Assembly: GCA_964487925.1 (NCBI GenBank)
Contig: CAZASZ010000047.1
Location: forward strand, 1-15,945
Origin: RI-283 sp964487925
GTDB taxonomy: Bacteria; Pseudomonadota; Gammaproteobacteria; SZUA-140
Reading direction: 5' to 3'
DNA length: 15,945 nucleotides
In this document: positions 1-6,963 of the stretch, in pieces
Layout of the letters: every line of letters starts with the position of its first letter
Position numbering within the stretch: the first letter of the stretch is position 1
Translations under genes and position numbers: made by a program
Notes under the pieces: generated by a model
What the model saw: the letters and a program-made list of their open reading frames with translations, nothing else
Told to the model about the DNA's origin: nothing
The model's database searches: none

Positions 1-1071
1 CTTATTGGAATCGCTGATCTTAACGGGTTCGCCTATTTTTTCCTGCTTATCGGAGAGATCGGTCTCCGATCTCACGCAGTCTCGCCCTCCATTCTTGGCG
101 GCATAAAGCGCGGCATCTGCCCTGGCGATGACATCTTCCGGATGTTCTCCGCTGCGGAGCTGCGCCACGCCACAGGAGATCGTGATCCGACCGATGACCT
201 CGTTGGTCCCGGCCTGCATGATCCTGGACGAACCAATCGTCTTGCGGATATTTTCAGCCAGAATTGTGGCGCCCGACAGCTCCGTGTCCGGCAGCAGAAG
301 AATGAACTCTTCGCCACCGTAGCGCGCGACAACATCTTTACCCTTGGTGCACTTCTGGAGCTTGTTAGCGACGTAGCATAAGACATTGTCACCTATTCTA
401 TGCCCGAAGGAGTCGTTGAATTTTTTAAAGAAATCGATATCGCTCATGATGATGGAATAGGTTTCTTCCGAATCAGAGCCATTCTGCTTTACGGCCTTGG
501 TAAAGGCGCGGCGGTTAAATAGACCCGTCAGCGGGTCCTTGCTGGCCTCTACGGACATCTTGTCGAGTTCATGGCGCAACATGTCTACTTCGCTGCAGGT
601 ATGGTCAAGCCTATCCTGCAATTGTTGGGTATGATTGACCATCGCCCGCGTCTGTTCGGCCAGTTCCTGGAGCAGCGAGTTACGTTGTGCGTGGGAGGAC
701 TCGGAATCGAGTTTCGCGACACCATCAGTCAACGCATCGTGGAAAGCCTGGGTATGTTCCTTACCCTGATTGAGATGCTCGGATGATGTGGATAACAGGG
801 CGCCCAAAGTTTGCCGAATCGACTCGACTTCTTTAAATTCAGCAGGTAACAGATAGCGCTCGTAAAGCTGGTCGAACAGCTCGTTAGTGATAGCCTGCCC
901 CTTACTCTCTAAGGCCTTGGTGACGGCTTCCACTAGTTCGAGGTTCTCGTCTGAGGCGTAGGCGTAAGCCACGGCATAGTTTGTCGGTGTCGCTGTAAGT
1001 CCCTGCTGGTTCAGGAACAATAACGCCTTTTTCAATATAGAACTATTTTGCTGTGAATCAGATTTGGTCAT
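1..1071 (-). CDS. GGDEF diguanylate cyclase (3' end beyond window)
   Basis: Probable cytoplasmic diguanylate cyclase making c-di-GMP from two GTP. The frame is open for 357 codons from an ATG at 1071 to the window edge. The N-terminal ~125 residues are an unnamed helical sensor-like region with a TPTNYAV stretch near residue 29. A predicted coiled coil at ~130-175 probably aids dimerisation. The GGDEF domain spans ~176-331: DPLTGLFNRRAF at its start, metal-binding D211 in SDIDFF, signature GGEEF at 252-256, and RADAALYAAKNGGRD at its end, so the catalytic domain is complete and only a short tail is missing. The allosteric I-site, normally RxxD five residues before GGEEF, reads KGKD (243-246), so product inhibition may be weak. 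There is no signal peptide or membrane segment. A weak Shine-Dalgarno precedes the start. Family call is firm; the signal it senses is unknown. Confidence 0.93.
   Translation of the reverse strand, partial: MTKSDSQQNSSILKKALLFLNQQGLTATPTNYAVAYAYASDENLELVEAVTKALESKGQAITNELFDQLYERYLLPAEFKEVESIRQTLGALLSTSSEHLNQGKEHTQAFHDALTDGVAKLDSESSHAQRNSLLQELAEQTRAMVNHTQQLQDRLDHTCSEVDMLRHELDKMSVEASKDPLTGLFNRRAFTKAVKQNGSDSEETYSIIMSDIDFFKKFNDSFGHRIGDNVLCYVANKLQKCTKGKDVVARYGGEEFILLLPDTELSGATILAENIRKTIGSSRIMQAGTNEVIGRITISCGVAQLRSGEHPEDVIARADAALYAAKNGGRDCVRSETDLSDKQEKIGEPVKISDSNK
49..73. repeat. Two overlapping, mutually exclusive hairpins
   Basis: ATCGGAGA (49-56) pairs with TCTCCGAT (63-70), and GAGATCGG (55-62) pairs with CCGATCTC (66-73). 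Both stems are perfect 8-mers and they share bases, so only one can form at a time. They lie in the 3' coding part of the GGDEF gene, just after the catalytic domain. Function unknown; it may be chance. Confidence 0.5.
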
Positions 1072-1228
1072 TCGTCAATCTCAAGCCGGCCATAGGGATT
1101 AAATTTCAACTCAGATCATTCTTTTCAGCGGCTCCGAGACGGAAACCTTGAAGCAAATCTTGAGGAACGATGAGATAGTTCCCGGGTATCAGGAATCATC
1201 TATATGTGCCTTTATAGGTCCCCTTTAG

Positions 1229-1507
1229 TTATATCCATTTAGTTAGAATCGAAATCAGCTTTTCAGCTTGAGCAGCGCTGGAGATGTTGAATTTGGACTT
1301 GGGCATATACTGCCCATTGCGCTTCTGATAGCGACGGATACTAAAGCGTTCCGGACTGTATTCCTGCTTACTTCGATCCCAGTCCTGGTATTTGAATATA
1401 ATGGTTGTCCATGCCCCCTTGGATAACACCTCTTTGTCGAGTTCCTTGACCAGTTCTATGCCGTCTTCGGAGTAACTGATCGTTATTTCTTCTACTGTTT
1501 CCGCCAT
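1229..1507 (-). CDS. Small conserved-looking protein of unknown function
   Basis: 92 residues, soluble, no signal peptide or membrane helix. The composition is mixed-charge with an acidic N-terminal third. The core is a WTTIIFKYQDWD stretch, then FSIRRYQKR and KFNISS, ending in an amphipathic helix (AAQAEKLISILTKWI). From memory this resembles a short bacterial family without assigned function; I cannot name it. I chose the ATG at 1507 because GGAAGG lies 4 nt before it; an in-frame ATG at 1519 (4 residues longer) has no good ribosome site. It is on the same strand as bolA, 71 bp downstream of it, and may be co-transcribed. The aromatic and basic residues of the core could suit nucleic-acid or protein binding, but that is speculation. 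Confidence 0.75.
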   Translation of the reverse strand: MAETVEEITISYSEDGIELVKELDKEVLSKGAWTTIIFKYQDWDRSKQEYSPERFSIRRYQKRNGQYMPKSKFNISSAAQAEKLISILTKWI

Positions 1508-1578
1508 ATTCCCTTCCATCTTGTCTGATTTACTTTCACGCCCCTATCTTGCCGGGGACCCATATTGATATCGCCCAC

Positions 1579-1890
1579 CTAATGCCCGGCGCCACCCATA
1601 CAGTTCGGTGACACAAGAGCCGCCATGCTCTTTTTCTGCCACTCATCGGGACCGTATGCATGGATCGCCAGGGCATGGATACCGGAAGCCCGCTCGTCCT
1701 GAAGCACCCGATATATGGCTTGGTGACGAGCTACTCTGCTCATGGGTTCCAAATCGGCAGAAACCAGGATGATCTTGAAGTGCGATTCCGATCCTGGTGG
1801 CACATTGTGCATATGGCTCTCATTGATGACTTCCAGGTATTCCGGTGAAAAGCTCTTGGTCAATTTGTCTCTGATAGATGCCTCAAGCAT
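1579..1890 (-). CDS. bolA: BolA family protein
   Basis: BolA proteins are small (~100 aa) cytoplasmic proteins with a KH-like fold. They bind monothiol glutaredoxins through a shared [2Fe-2S] cluster, and in enterobacteria BolA acts as a stress and morphology regulator. Here 103 residues contain the family core: SPEYLEVINESHMHNVPPGSESHF, then FKIILVS, RVARHQAIYRVL and the helix-turn region GIHALAIHAYGPDEW, with the conserved His in ALAIHAY. The C-terminus ends in NCMGGAGH. The ATG at 1890 is chosen because GAGGA (1897-1901) sits 6 nt upstream and the protein then starts at the usual BolA position (MLEASIRDKL); a longer frame to 1932 has no such site. It lies between the parA-like gene and the 92-aa unknown, all on the minus strand. 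The call is sure; the exact subfamily is less so. Confidence 0.93.
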   Translation of the reverse strand: MLEASIRDKLTKSFSPEYLEVINESHMHNVPPGSESHFKIILVSADLEPMSRVARHQAIYRVLQDERASGIHALAIHAYGPDEWQKKSMAALVSPNCMGGAGH

Positions 1891-2101
1891 GTTTTTTCCT
1901 CGGTTTACGACTCCGACGCTATTGCAAAACAATTTGTGCGGATGCGCAAGTCATACGTATCGTATCCTGGCGCATTAACCATTCACAGGGAACGCTGGGA
2001 AGAAAAGAGCGCGACGAAGAAGACAATAAACGGTCGAATGCGCCCTCGGCACGCACTATCGTATCGTCGTTCTTCGATGCTGGGGGTAGACAGAGGAAGC
2101 G

Positions 2102-2125
2102 AGGCCGTCGCTCTAAAGACGGCCT
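2102..2125 (-). terminator. Hairpin downstream of the parA-like gene
   Basis: AGGCCGTC (2102-2109) and GACGGCCT (2118-2125) form a perfect 8-bp stem with an 8-nt loop, 9 bp past the stop codon of the ParA gene. A second small stem CGCCC/GGGCG (2131-2144) overlaps the stop. On the minus strand the stem is followed by a pyrimidine-rich stretch rather than a clean U-run, so termination would be weak or Rho-assisted. Confidence 0.4.
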
Positions 2126-2134
2126 TCGCCCGCC

Positions 2135-2857
2135 CTATTGGGCGTTTGAGATGAGTTTTGGCGCGAAAGGGACGGATGGTTTACTGGGCTGCTCGTCTCC
2201 GACATCAGCCAACGACAACCAGCGTGCGATTGGAAGCCATTCGCTACGCTCTTTGCTCAGTGGCAGATCACTTTGGTCATGGATGCCCATGCCGCGTTCC
2301 GCTAACGAGATATAGGCCTGTGAATCAGAGAGCGAAGCAACGACCGGTATCTGCAGATTCCCTAGCATTTGCAGCAAGGGTTTATAAACCGTTGATTCGG
2401 AACGTAAACGGTTTATAATCACCCCTATGCGCACCTGGCCGGAGCGAATACGGGCCTCCTTGACGAGGTTCTTTAAGAACTGGCCGGATGCCTGGACGTC
2501 GAGGGCCGAGGCGGCAACCGGTACGAGTACGGTATCGCTCTTTTGCAAAAAAAGACTCAGGCGAGCCTCCGCGAGGCCAGCGGGTGTATCCATGATGAGG
2601 TGTTCGATACCCACAGGAAGCGACAGTTGGAAGGTGCGTGTCTGCTTGGACTGCAGGTTAATGGCATCCCTGACATCGATTTCGGCACAGAACGAGGGAC
2701 GCTGGAGATTCCAGTGATAGCACGAGCCCTGCGGGTCATAGTCCAGAACGACCGTGCGATGGTGGGCCGACGCAAAGAACACCGCCAGATTCATGGCAAT
2801 GGTGCTCTTGCCACTACCTCCTTTGGCGTTAATGATCGAAATTCTTTGCAATGACAT
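2135..2857 (-). CDS. ParA/MinD-type ATPase, orphan
   Basis: 240-residue P-loop ATPase of the deviant-Walker ParA/MinD/Soj class, which uses ATP-driven dimerisation to position DNA or protein cargo on the nucleoid or membrane. Seen: deviant Walker A KGGSGKST (12-19) with signature lysine K12, Walker A' LDYDPQG (38-44), Walker B LIMDTPAG (87-94), and VPVAASALDVQASG in the switch region. It lacks the N-terminal helix-turn-helix of plasmid type Ia ParA and has no evident C-terminal membrane helix. The C-terminal 20 residues are Pro/Ser rich. The start is the ATG at 2857 with AGAGG 7 nt upstream; a TTG three bases earlier is unlikely. No ParB-like gene or parS cluster is seen nearby, so the cargo is unknown (chromosome, chemosensory array, flagellum, polyhedral body or other). 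It has its own promoter (2932-2959). Confidence 0.9.
   Translation of the reverse strand: MSLQRISIINAKGGSGKSTIAMNLAVFFASAHHRTVVLDYDPQGSCYHWNLQRPSFCAEIDVRDAINLQSKQTRTFQLSLPVGIEHLIMDTPAGLAEARLSLFLQKSDTVLVPVAASALDVQASGQFLKNLVKEARIRSGQVRIGVIINRLRSESTVYKPLLQMLGNLQIPVVASLSDSQAYISLAERGMGIHDQSDLPLSKERSEWLPIARWLSLADVGDEQPSKPSVPFAPKLISNAQ
2379..2418. repeat. Inverted repeat inside the parA-like gene, three GGTTTATAA copies
   Basis: TTATAAACCGT (2382-2392) and ACGGTTTATAA (2408-2418) are perfect 11-bp inverted arms with a 15-bp spacer. The left part is itself a 12-bp palindrome, GGTTTATAAACC (2379-2390). GGTTTATAA therefore occurs at 2379-2387, inverted at 2382-2390, and again at 2410-2418. The segment encodes the INRLRSESTVYK region of the ATPase. 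It could be a protein binding site or an mRNA hairpin; function unknown. Confidence 0.6.
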
Positions 2858-2912
2858 CAAGTAACCTCTGTTCGATGGACTGCTATCCCGGCGTTCGCGT
2901 ACGAGCCTAGTC

Positions 2913-2961
2913 TGTTGTCAATGCCGAAACAATGATACTAACACTAACTAGCCTGACAACA
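2913..2961. promoter_or_regulatory. Operator-like inverted repeat over the parA promoter
   Basis: TGTTGTCA (2913-2920) and TGACAACA (2954-2961) are perfect 8-bp inverted arms separated by 33 bp. The right arm covers the -35 box and the left arm lies just past the expected start site. The centres are 41 bp apart, about four helical turns, which suits a repressor binding both on one face. The regulator is unknown. Confidence 0.4.
2932..2959 (-). promoter_or_regulatory. Promoter of the parA-like gene
   Basis: Sigma70-type promoter on the minus strand: -35 TTGTCA (2959-2954), 16-bp spacer, -10 TATCAT (2937-2932). Each hexamer matches consensus at five of six positions. The expected start is near 2925, giving a ~68-nt leader before the ATG at 2857. 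Confidence 0.55.
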
Positions 2962-3066
2962 ATATCGGCAGATTATCCTATGGATACAGTTAATTATGTC
3001 GTATGGCTCACAAATTAGGCGATTTTTTAGTCTTGTTTCCGCCCCTCCCCAGTTGACGATCAGACT

Positions 3067-3795
3067 CTATAGATGGTTCCCGACGGCTTGAAGGTGAATC
3101 GGTAAGCGGATATCGGTGACGATGAACTCATCCTCATCCACGCTCCAGAGTACATCCAGGTCATAGAGCCGCATACCGTATTCGCGCTTATCTGTTTTAT
3201 AGGCGGGGCGCGGGTCCAGGCCCAGAATATTCGCGATCAGATCCTTGAGTCCGGGGTAACCATTGTGGCGTAATACCTCAAGTCGGCCTTCTATCTCAGG
3301 CGCGAAGCTAACCGGCCGCATACTCGGCGCTTCGCTGGCGTAACCACCGCTTGCCTGAATGGCATCGGTGTACGGCAAATAAGGTTTGATATCCAGAATG
3401 GGGGTGCCATCGATCAGATCCAGGCCCCTGACGTGGAGTTTGAGGCCCCCGCCTTCTTTGCTGACGCGAATCAGGCGCATTGCCGATAGTCCGACCGGGT
3501 TGGGACGGTATGGCGAGCGCGAGGCAAATACCCCGATCCGGCGATTCCCGCCCAGACGGGGCGGACGGACGGTTGCCTGCCATGATCCATCGGCGCGAAT
3601 GGCATGGAAGTGCCAGAACAACCAAATGTGGCTAAAACCTTCAATACCACGAAAGGCCTCGGCATCATCGAACGGCGGAAACAGTTCGACAACCCCAGGG
3701 GCGTCGAATACCAGCCCCGATTGTCTTGGCGCGCCGAATTTTTCCGTAAAACAGGAACGAACGACACCGATTTGGGTATATTGAAACGTCTTCAT
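3067..3795 (-). CDS. trmO: tRNA (adenine-N6)-methyltransferase TrmO
   Basis: SAM-dependent enzyme that methylates t6A37 of threonine tRNAs to m6t6A, tuning codon reading (formerly TsaA/YaeB/VirR). The 242 residues match the E. coli protein in size (~235) and layout. Seen: IGVVRSCFTEKFGAPRQSGL (9-28), FSHIWLFWHFH, the RLGGNRRIGVFASRSPYRPNPVGLS block that binds SAM in the beta-barrel fold, and LDLIDGTPILDIKPYLPYTDA. The C-terminal ~90 residues carry the smaller second domain. The start is the ATG at 3795, which begins MKTFQYTQIG as in homologues; the 16-residue upstream extension is rejected. There is no strong Shine-Dalgarno. It is divergent from the peptidase operon across a 163-bp AT-rich gap, with a promoter at 3848-3876. 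Confidence 0.95.
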   Translation of the reverse strand: MKTFQYTQIGVVRSCFTEKFGAPRQSGLVFDAPGVVELFPPFDDAEAFRGIEGFSHIWLFWHFHAIRADGSWQATVRPPRLGGNRRIGVFASRSPYRPNPVGLSAMRLIRVSKEGGGLKLHVRGLDLIDGTPILDIKPYLPYTDAIQASGGYASEAPSMRPVSFAPEIEGRLEVLRHNGYPGLKDLIANILGLDPRPAYKTDKREYGMRLYDLDVLWSVDEDEFIVTDIRLPIHLQAVGNHL

Positions 3796-3847
3796 AGTGT
3801 ACAAGATATATCGCGTATGCTCGATTTCCGAATTAAAAAACACTTAT

Positions 3848-3876
3848 ATTATGGATTGTTATTACTGAAAGCTCAA
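3848..3876 (-). promoter_or_regulatory. Promoter of trmO
   Basis: Minus strand: -35 TTGAGC (3876-3871), 17-bp spacer, -10 CATAAT (3853-3848). The -10 matches consensus at five of six positions and the -35 at four. The expected start is near 3841, giving a ~46-nt leader. The whole gap 3796-3958 is AT-rich compared with its flanks and must also hold the start signals for the plus-strand operon, for which I could not define a convincing box pair. Confidence 0.45.
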
Positions 3877-3958
3877 TCTGGGCAGCAAATATATCGAAAT
3901 CACACTTTTTATACGCATTTCACCGCACCGTTTTTCCATCGTTTCCAAATAACGTAGA

Positions 3959-6952
3959 ATGCCCGACCATCTGCAATCACCGACACGAGACAGCCACCCT
4001 ATGAATAACCCCATGCCCCCTGCCCGCCCCCACGTCGCCTTCGAGGCAACTGGCGGCACTTATATAGAGTCCTTGAACATGCATGTCCAAGGCTATCGTC
4101 ACATTAAGACAGGGGCCAGCCACTTTCATATGGATTGCGACTTTTCGGAAAACGTATTTCTTGTCGCCTTTCGCACCGTACCGATGGACTCAACCGGGGT
4201 TGCGCATATCCTCGAACATACGGCACTCTGCGGTAGTGAGCACTACCCGGTCCGCGATCCCTTCTTCATGATGCTCAGGCGTTCTCTGAATACCTTTATG
4301 AACGCCTTCACGAGTAGCGATTGGACCGCCTACCCCTTCGCCAGCAAGAATCGCAAGGACTTCTTCAATCTCATGCAGGTTTATTTGGACGCGGCGTTTT
4401 TTTCCCGCCTGGATAGACTCGATTTCGCCCAGGAAGGTCACCGGCTTGAGTTTCAGGATCCCAAGGACCCGAATAGCCCGCTGGTTTTCAAGGGGGTCGT
4501 ATTCAACGAAATGAAGGGCGCCATGAGTTCTCCTGTCAGCACCCTTTGGCAAACTCTGACATCGCACCTGTTTCCGACCACGACCTATCACTACAACAGC
4601 GGTGGAGATCCGGAACATATACCGGACTTGACCCACGAGGATCTGGTTGCCTTCTACCGAAGCCACTATCACCCAACTAACGCGGTATTCATGACCTTTG
4701 GCAACATTCCAGCTCACGAGCACCAAGCCTTTTTCGAGGAGCATGCACTGTCTCGCTTCGATCGTCTTGAGGGACACTCGACGATCGCGGTTAGTGACGA
4801 ACAACGTTATTCCGAGCCTAAGCGGGTCGAAGAGACCTATGCCTGCGACGACAACGAACACAAAGAGCAGGACAAGACACACATCGTCATGGGTTGGCTG
4901 CTAGGACACAACATCGACCTGGATGACCTGCTCCGTTGTCATCTATTGGCTAGCGTCCTGCTCGATAACAGTGCCAGCCCGCTTCGCTACGCCCTTGAGA
5001 GTAGTCCACTGGGGTCGGCCCCATCGCCGCTGTGCGGGTTGGAGGATTCCAACCGGGAGATGAGCTTTGTCTGCGGACTCGAAGGGAGTTGCCCGGAACA
5101 TGCCGAGGCCCTGGAGTCGCTGATCATGGACACACTCGAATCGGTCGCCCAAAATGGTGTGCCGCGTGACCAAATAGAAGCGGCATTGCATCAACTGGAA
5201 CTCGCTCAACGTGAGGTCACGGGTGGCGATTACCCCTATGGGTTGCATCTGATTCTAAGCGCCATGCCTGCCGCCATTCATCGCGGCGATGTCATGGCGG
5301 CCCTAAACCTTGACCCAGCGCTAGATAGACTGCGTGAGGCCGCCAGCCACGAGACTTTTTTCCAAGACCTGGTTCGTGAGCTGTTACTGAACAACGCCCA
5401 TCGTGTCCGTCTCACAATGCGGCCAGACTTCTCTCTCGCACAACGTCGTGACGCGGACGAAAAGGCCCGCCTTGAACGAATCAAACAGAGGCTCAGTCCA
5501 TCAGAGTTGCGAGATATAGAGGCTCAGACCGAATCCCTGCTAGCCAGACAGGGGCAGGAAGATGATCCCGGTGTTCTACCCAAGGTTGGAATCGAGGACG
5601 TACCCAAGGATCTCGATATCGCACACGGGGAAACCACCACCCTGGCAGGCAGGTCACTACATCGCTATGCCCAAGGCACCAATGGCCTGTGTTACCAAGA
5701 GATCGTCATTGATCTCCCGGAACTGGACGACGAACTGCTCGCTTGTCTGCCACTCTATACCCGGTGCCTGACCGAGCTCGGCAGTAATGGGCGTGATTAT
5801 CAATCGACACAAGCCAGGCAGTCCCTCGTAACCGGTGGCATTCACGCCTATTCGAATGTGCGCGCAGAAATCCACAATCCCCAGGAATTGCGCGGGCATA
5901 TGATCTTAAGTGGCAAGGCCTTGCATCGCAATGTTAGCGCTCTGACTGAGCTCATGCAGGAGACACTTGAGACCACACGTTTTGACGAGTTAAACCATAT
6001 TAGGGAACTCGTATCTCAGGAACGGGCCAGTCGCGAACAAGGCGTGACCAGTCAGGGACACAGTCTTGCTATGATTGCCGCCAGCAGCGGATTCAGCTCC
6101 GCTGCTTATCTATCTCACGAATTGCGGGGGCTGGTGGGTATTCAGCGGCTTAAGGCGCTAGATGATGGTCTCGACGACTCTGCTGCTCTGGAGGCGCTTG
6201 CCGGACGCTTCTCACGACTACATCAGCTTATACAAGGTTGTCCTCGTCAGTTCCTGCTGGTCGGCGAGCCCCATCATCTTGAGGCGCAGGAGCTGGCCCT
6301 GCAGGGTGCCTGGGGCGAATGTGACAGCACCATGGATTCATCTCACCGCCCCTTCTCCGGTAAGGAGCCACAGGGGCAAATTGCGGAGGTCTGGACGACC
6401 AGTACTCAAGTCAATTTTTGCGCGATGGTCTTCCCCACGGTCGGATCCGACCACGAGGACGCACCAGTGCTGGATGTCCTTGGTGGTTTTCTGCGAAATG
6501 GTTACCTTCATCGCGTCATTCGTGAGCAAGGTGGGGCCTATGGCGGCGGCGCCTCACACGATAGCGATAACGCATGTTTCCGCTTCTACTCATACCGCGA
6601 CCCACGGCTACAGGAAACCCTCGCCGATTTCGAGCGCGCGGTCGAGTGGTTACTTAGGGAGCAGCATAAATATCGATTGGTCGAGGAGGCAATACTGGGC
6701 GTTATCGGCTCCATGGACAAACCCGGATCTCCCGCTGGGGAGGCCAAGCGCGCATTCCATAGCGCCCTCTACGGACGCGACAAGGCATTCCGTCAGTCCT
6801 ATCGACAAGCGGTACTCAAGGTTCGTACGGATGACCTCAAACGCGTTGCCGATCGCTATCTGCGCACCGCCAATGCCAGCAGGGCGATCATCACCAGTTC
6901 GACGATGGCCGATGCGCTCGAGGGCCACGACTACCGAATTATCGCGCTATGA
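3959..6952 (+). CDS. PreP-type M16C zinc metallopeptidase
   Basis: Large cytoplasmic or periplasmic zinc oligopeptidase related to organellar presequence protease, which degrades free targeting and other unstructured peptides in a closed chamber. 997 residues, the usual PreP size. The inverted zinc motif HILEH (H83, E86, H87) and the third ligand E184 in VVFNEMKGA are present; H83 to E184 is 101 residues, the same spacing as in human PreP. The conserved DSTGVAHILEHTALCGS, NTFMNAFTSSDWTAYPF and GVVFNEMKGAMSS blocks are intact. The C-terminal half holds the catalytically silent M16 repeats with the substrate-binding REQGGAYGGGAS block. No signal peptide is visible, so it is probably cytoplasmic. 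The start is uncertain: no ATG (3959, 4001, 4013) has a good ribosome site; 3959 is the longest. First gene of an operon; its stop is 11 bp before the next start. Confidence 0.93.
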   Translation: MPDHLQSPTRDSHPMNNPMPPARPHVAFEATGGTYIESLNMHVQGYRHIKTGASHFHMDCDFSENVFLVAFRTVPMDSTGVAHILEHTALCGSEHYPVRDPFFMMLRRSLNTFMNAFTSSDWTAYPFASKNRKDFFNLMQVYLDAAFFSRLDRLDFAQEGHRLEFQDPKDPNSPLVFKGVVFNEMKGAMSSPVSTLWQTLTSHLFPTTTYHYNSGGDPEHIPDLTHEDLVAFYRSHYHPTNAVFMTFGNIPAHEHQAFFEEHALSRFDRLEGHSTIAVSDEQRYSEPKRVEETYACDDNEHKEQDKTHIVMGWLLGHNIDLDDLLRCHLLASVLLDNSASPLRYALESSPLGSAPSPLCGLEDSNREMSFVCGLEGSCPEHAEALESLIMDTLESVAQNGVPRDQIEAALHQLELAQREVTGGDYPYGLHLILSAMPAAIHRGDVMAALNLDPALDRLREAASHETFFQDLVRELLLNNAHRVRLTMRPDFSLAQRRDADEKARLERIKQRLSPSELRDIEAQTESLLARQGQEDDPGVLPKVGIEDVPKDLDIAHGETTTLAGRSLHRYAQGTNGLCYQEIVIDLPELDDELLACLPLYTRCLTELGSNGRDYQSTQARQSLVTGGIHAYSNVRAEIHNPQELRGHMILSGKALHRNVSALTELMQETLETTRFDELNHIRELVSQERASREQGVTSQGHSLAMIAASSGFSSAAYLSHELRGLVGIQRLKALDDGLDDSAALEALAGRFSRLHQLIQGCPRQFLLVGEPHHLEAQELALQGAWGECDSTMDSSHRPFSGKEPQGQIAEVWTTSTQVNFCAMVFPTVGSDHEDAPVLDVLGGFLRNGYLHRVIREQGGAYGGGASHDSDNACFRFYSYRDPRLQETLADFERAVEWLLREQHKYRLVEEAILGVIGSMDKPGSPAGEAKRAFHSALYGRDKAFRQSYRQAVLKVRTDDLKRVADRYLRTANASRAIITSSTMADALEGHDYRIIAL

Positions 6953-6963
6953 GGAAGCCATAT

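Noticed and set aside
1878..2315. Plus-strand open frame antisense to bolA and parA
   Set aside because: No ribosome site, Arg/Ser-rich shadow translation, and both genes on the other strand have clear family matches.
2468..2480. GTTCTT-T-AAGAAC near-palindrome in the parA-like gene
   Set aside because: Short, in coding sequence and common; no supporting context.
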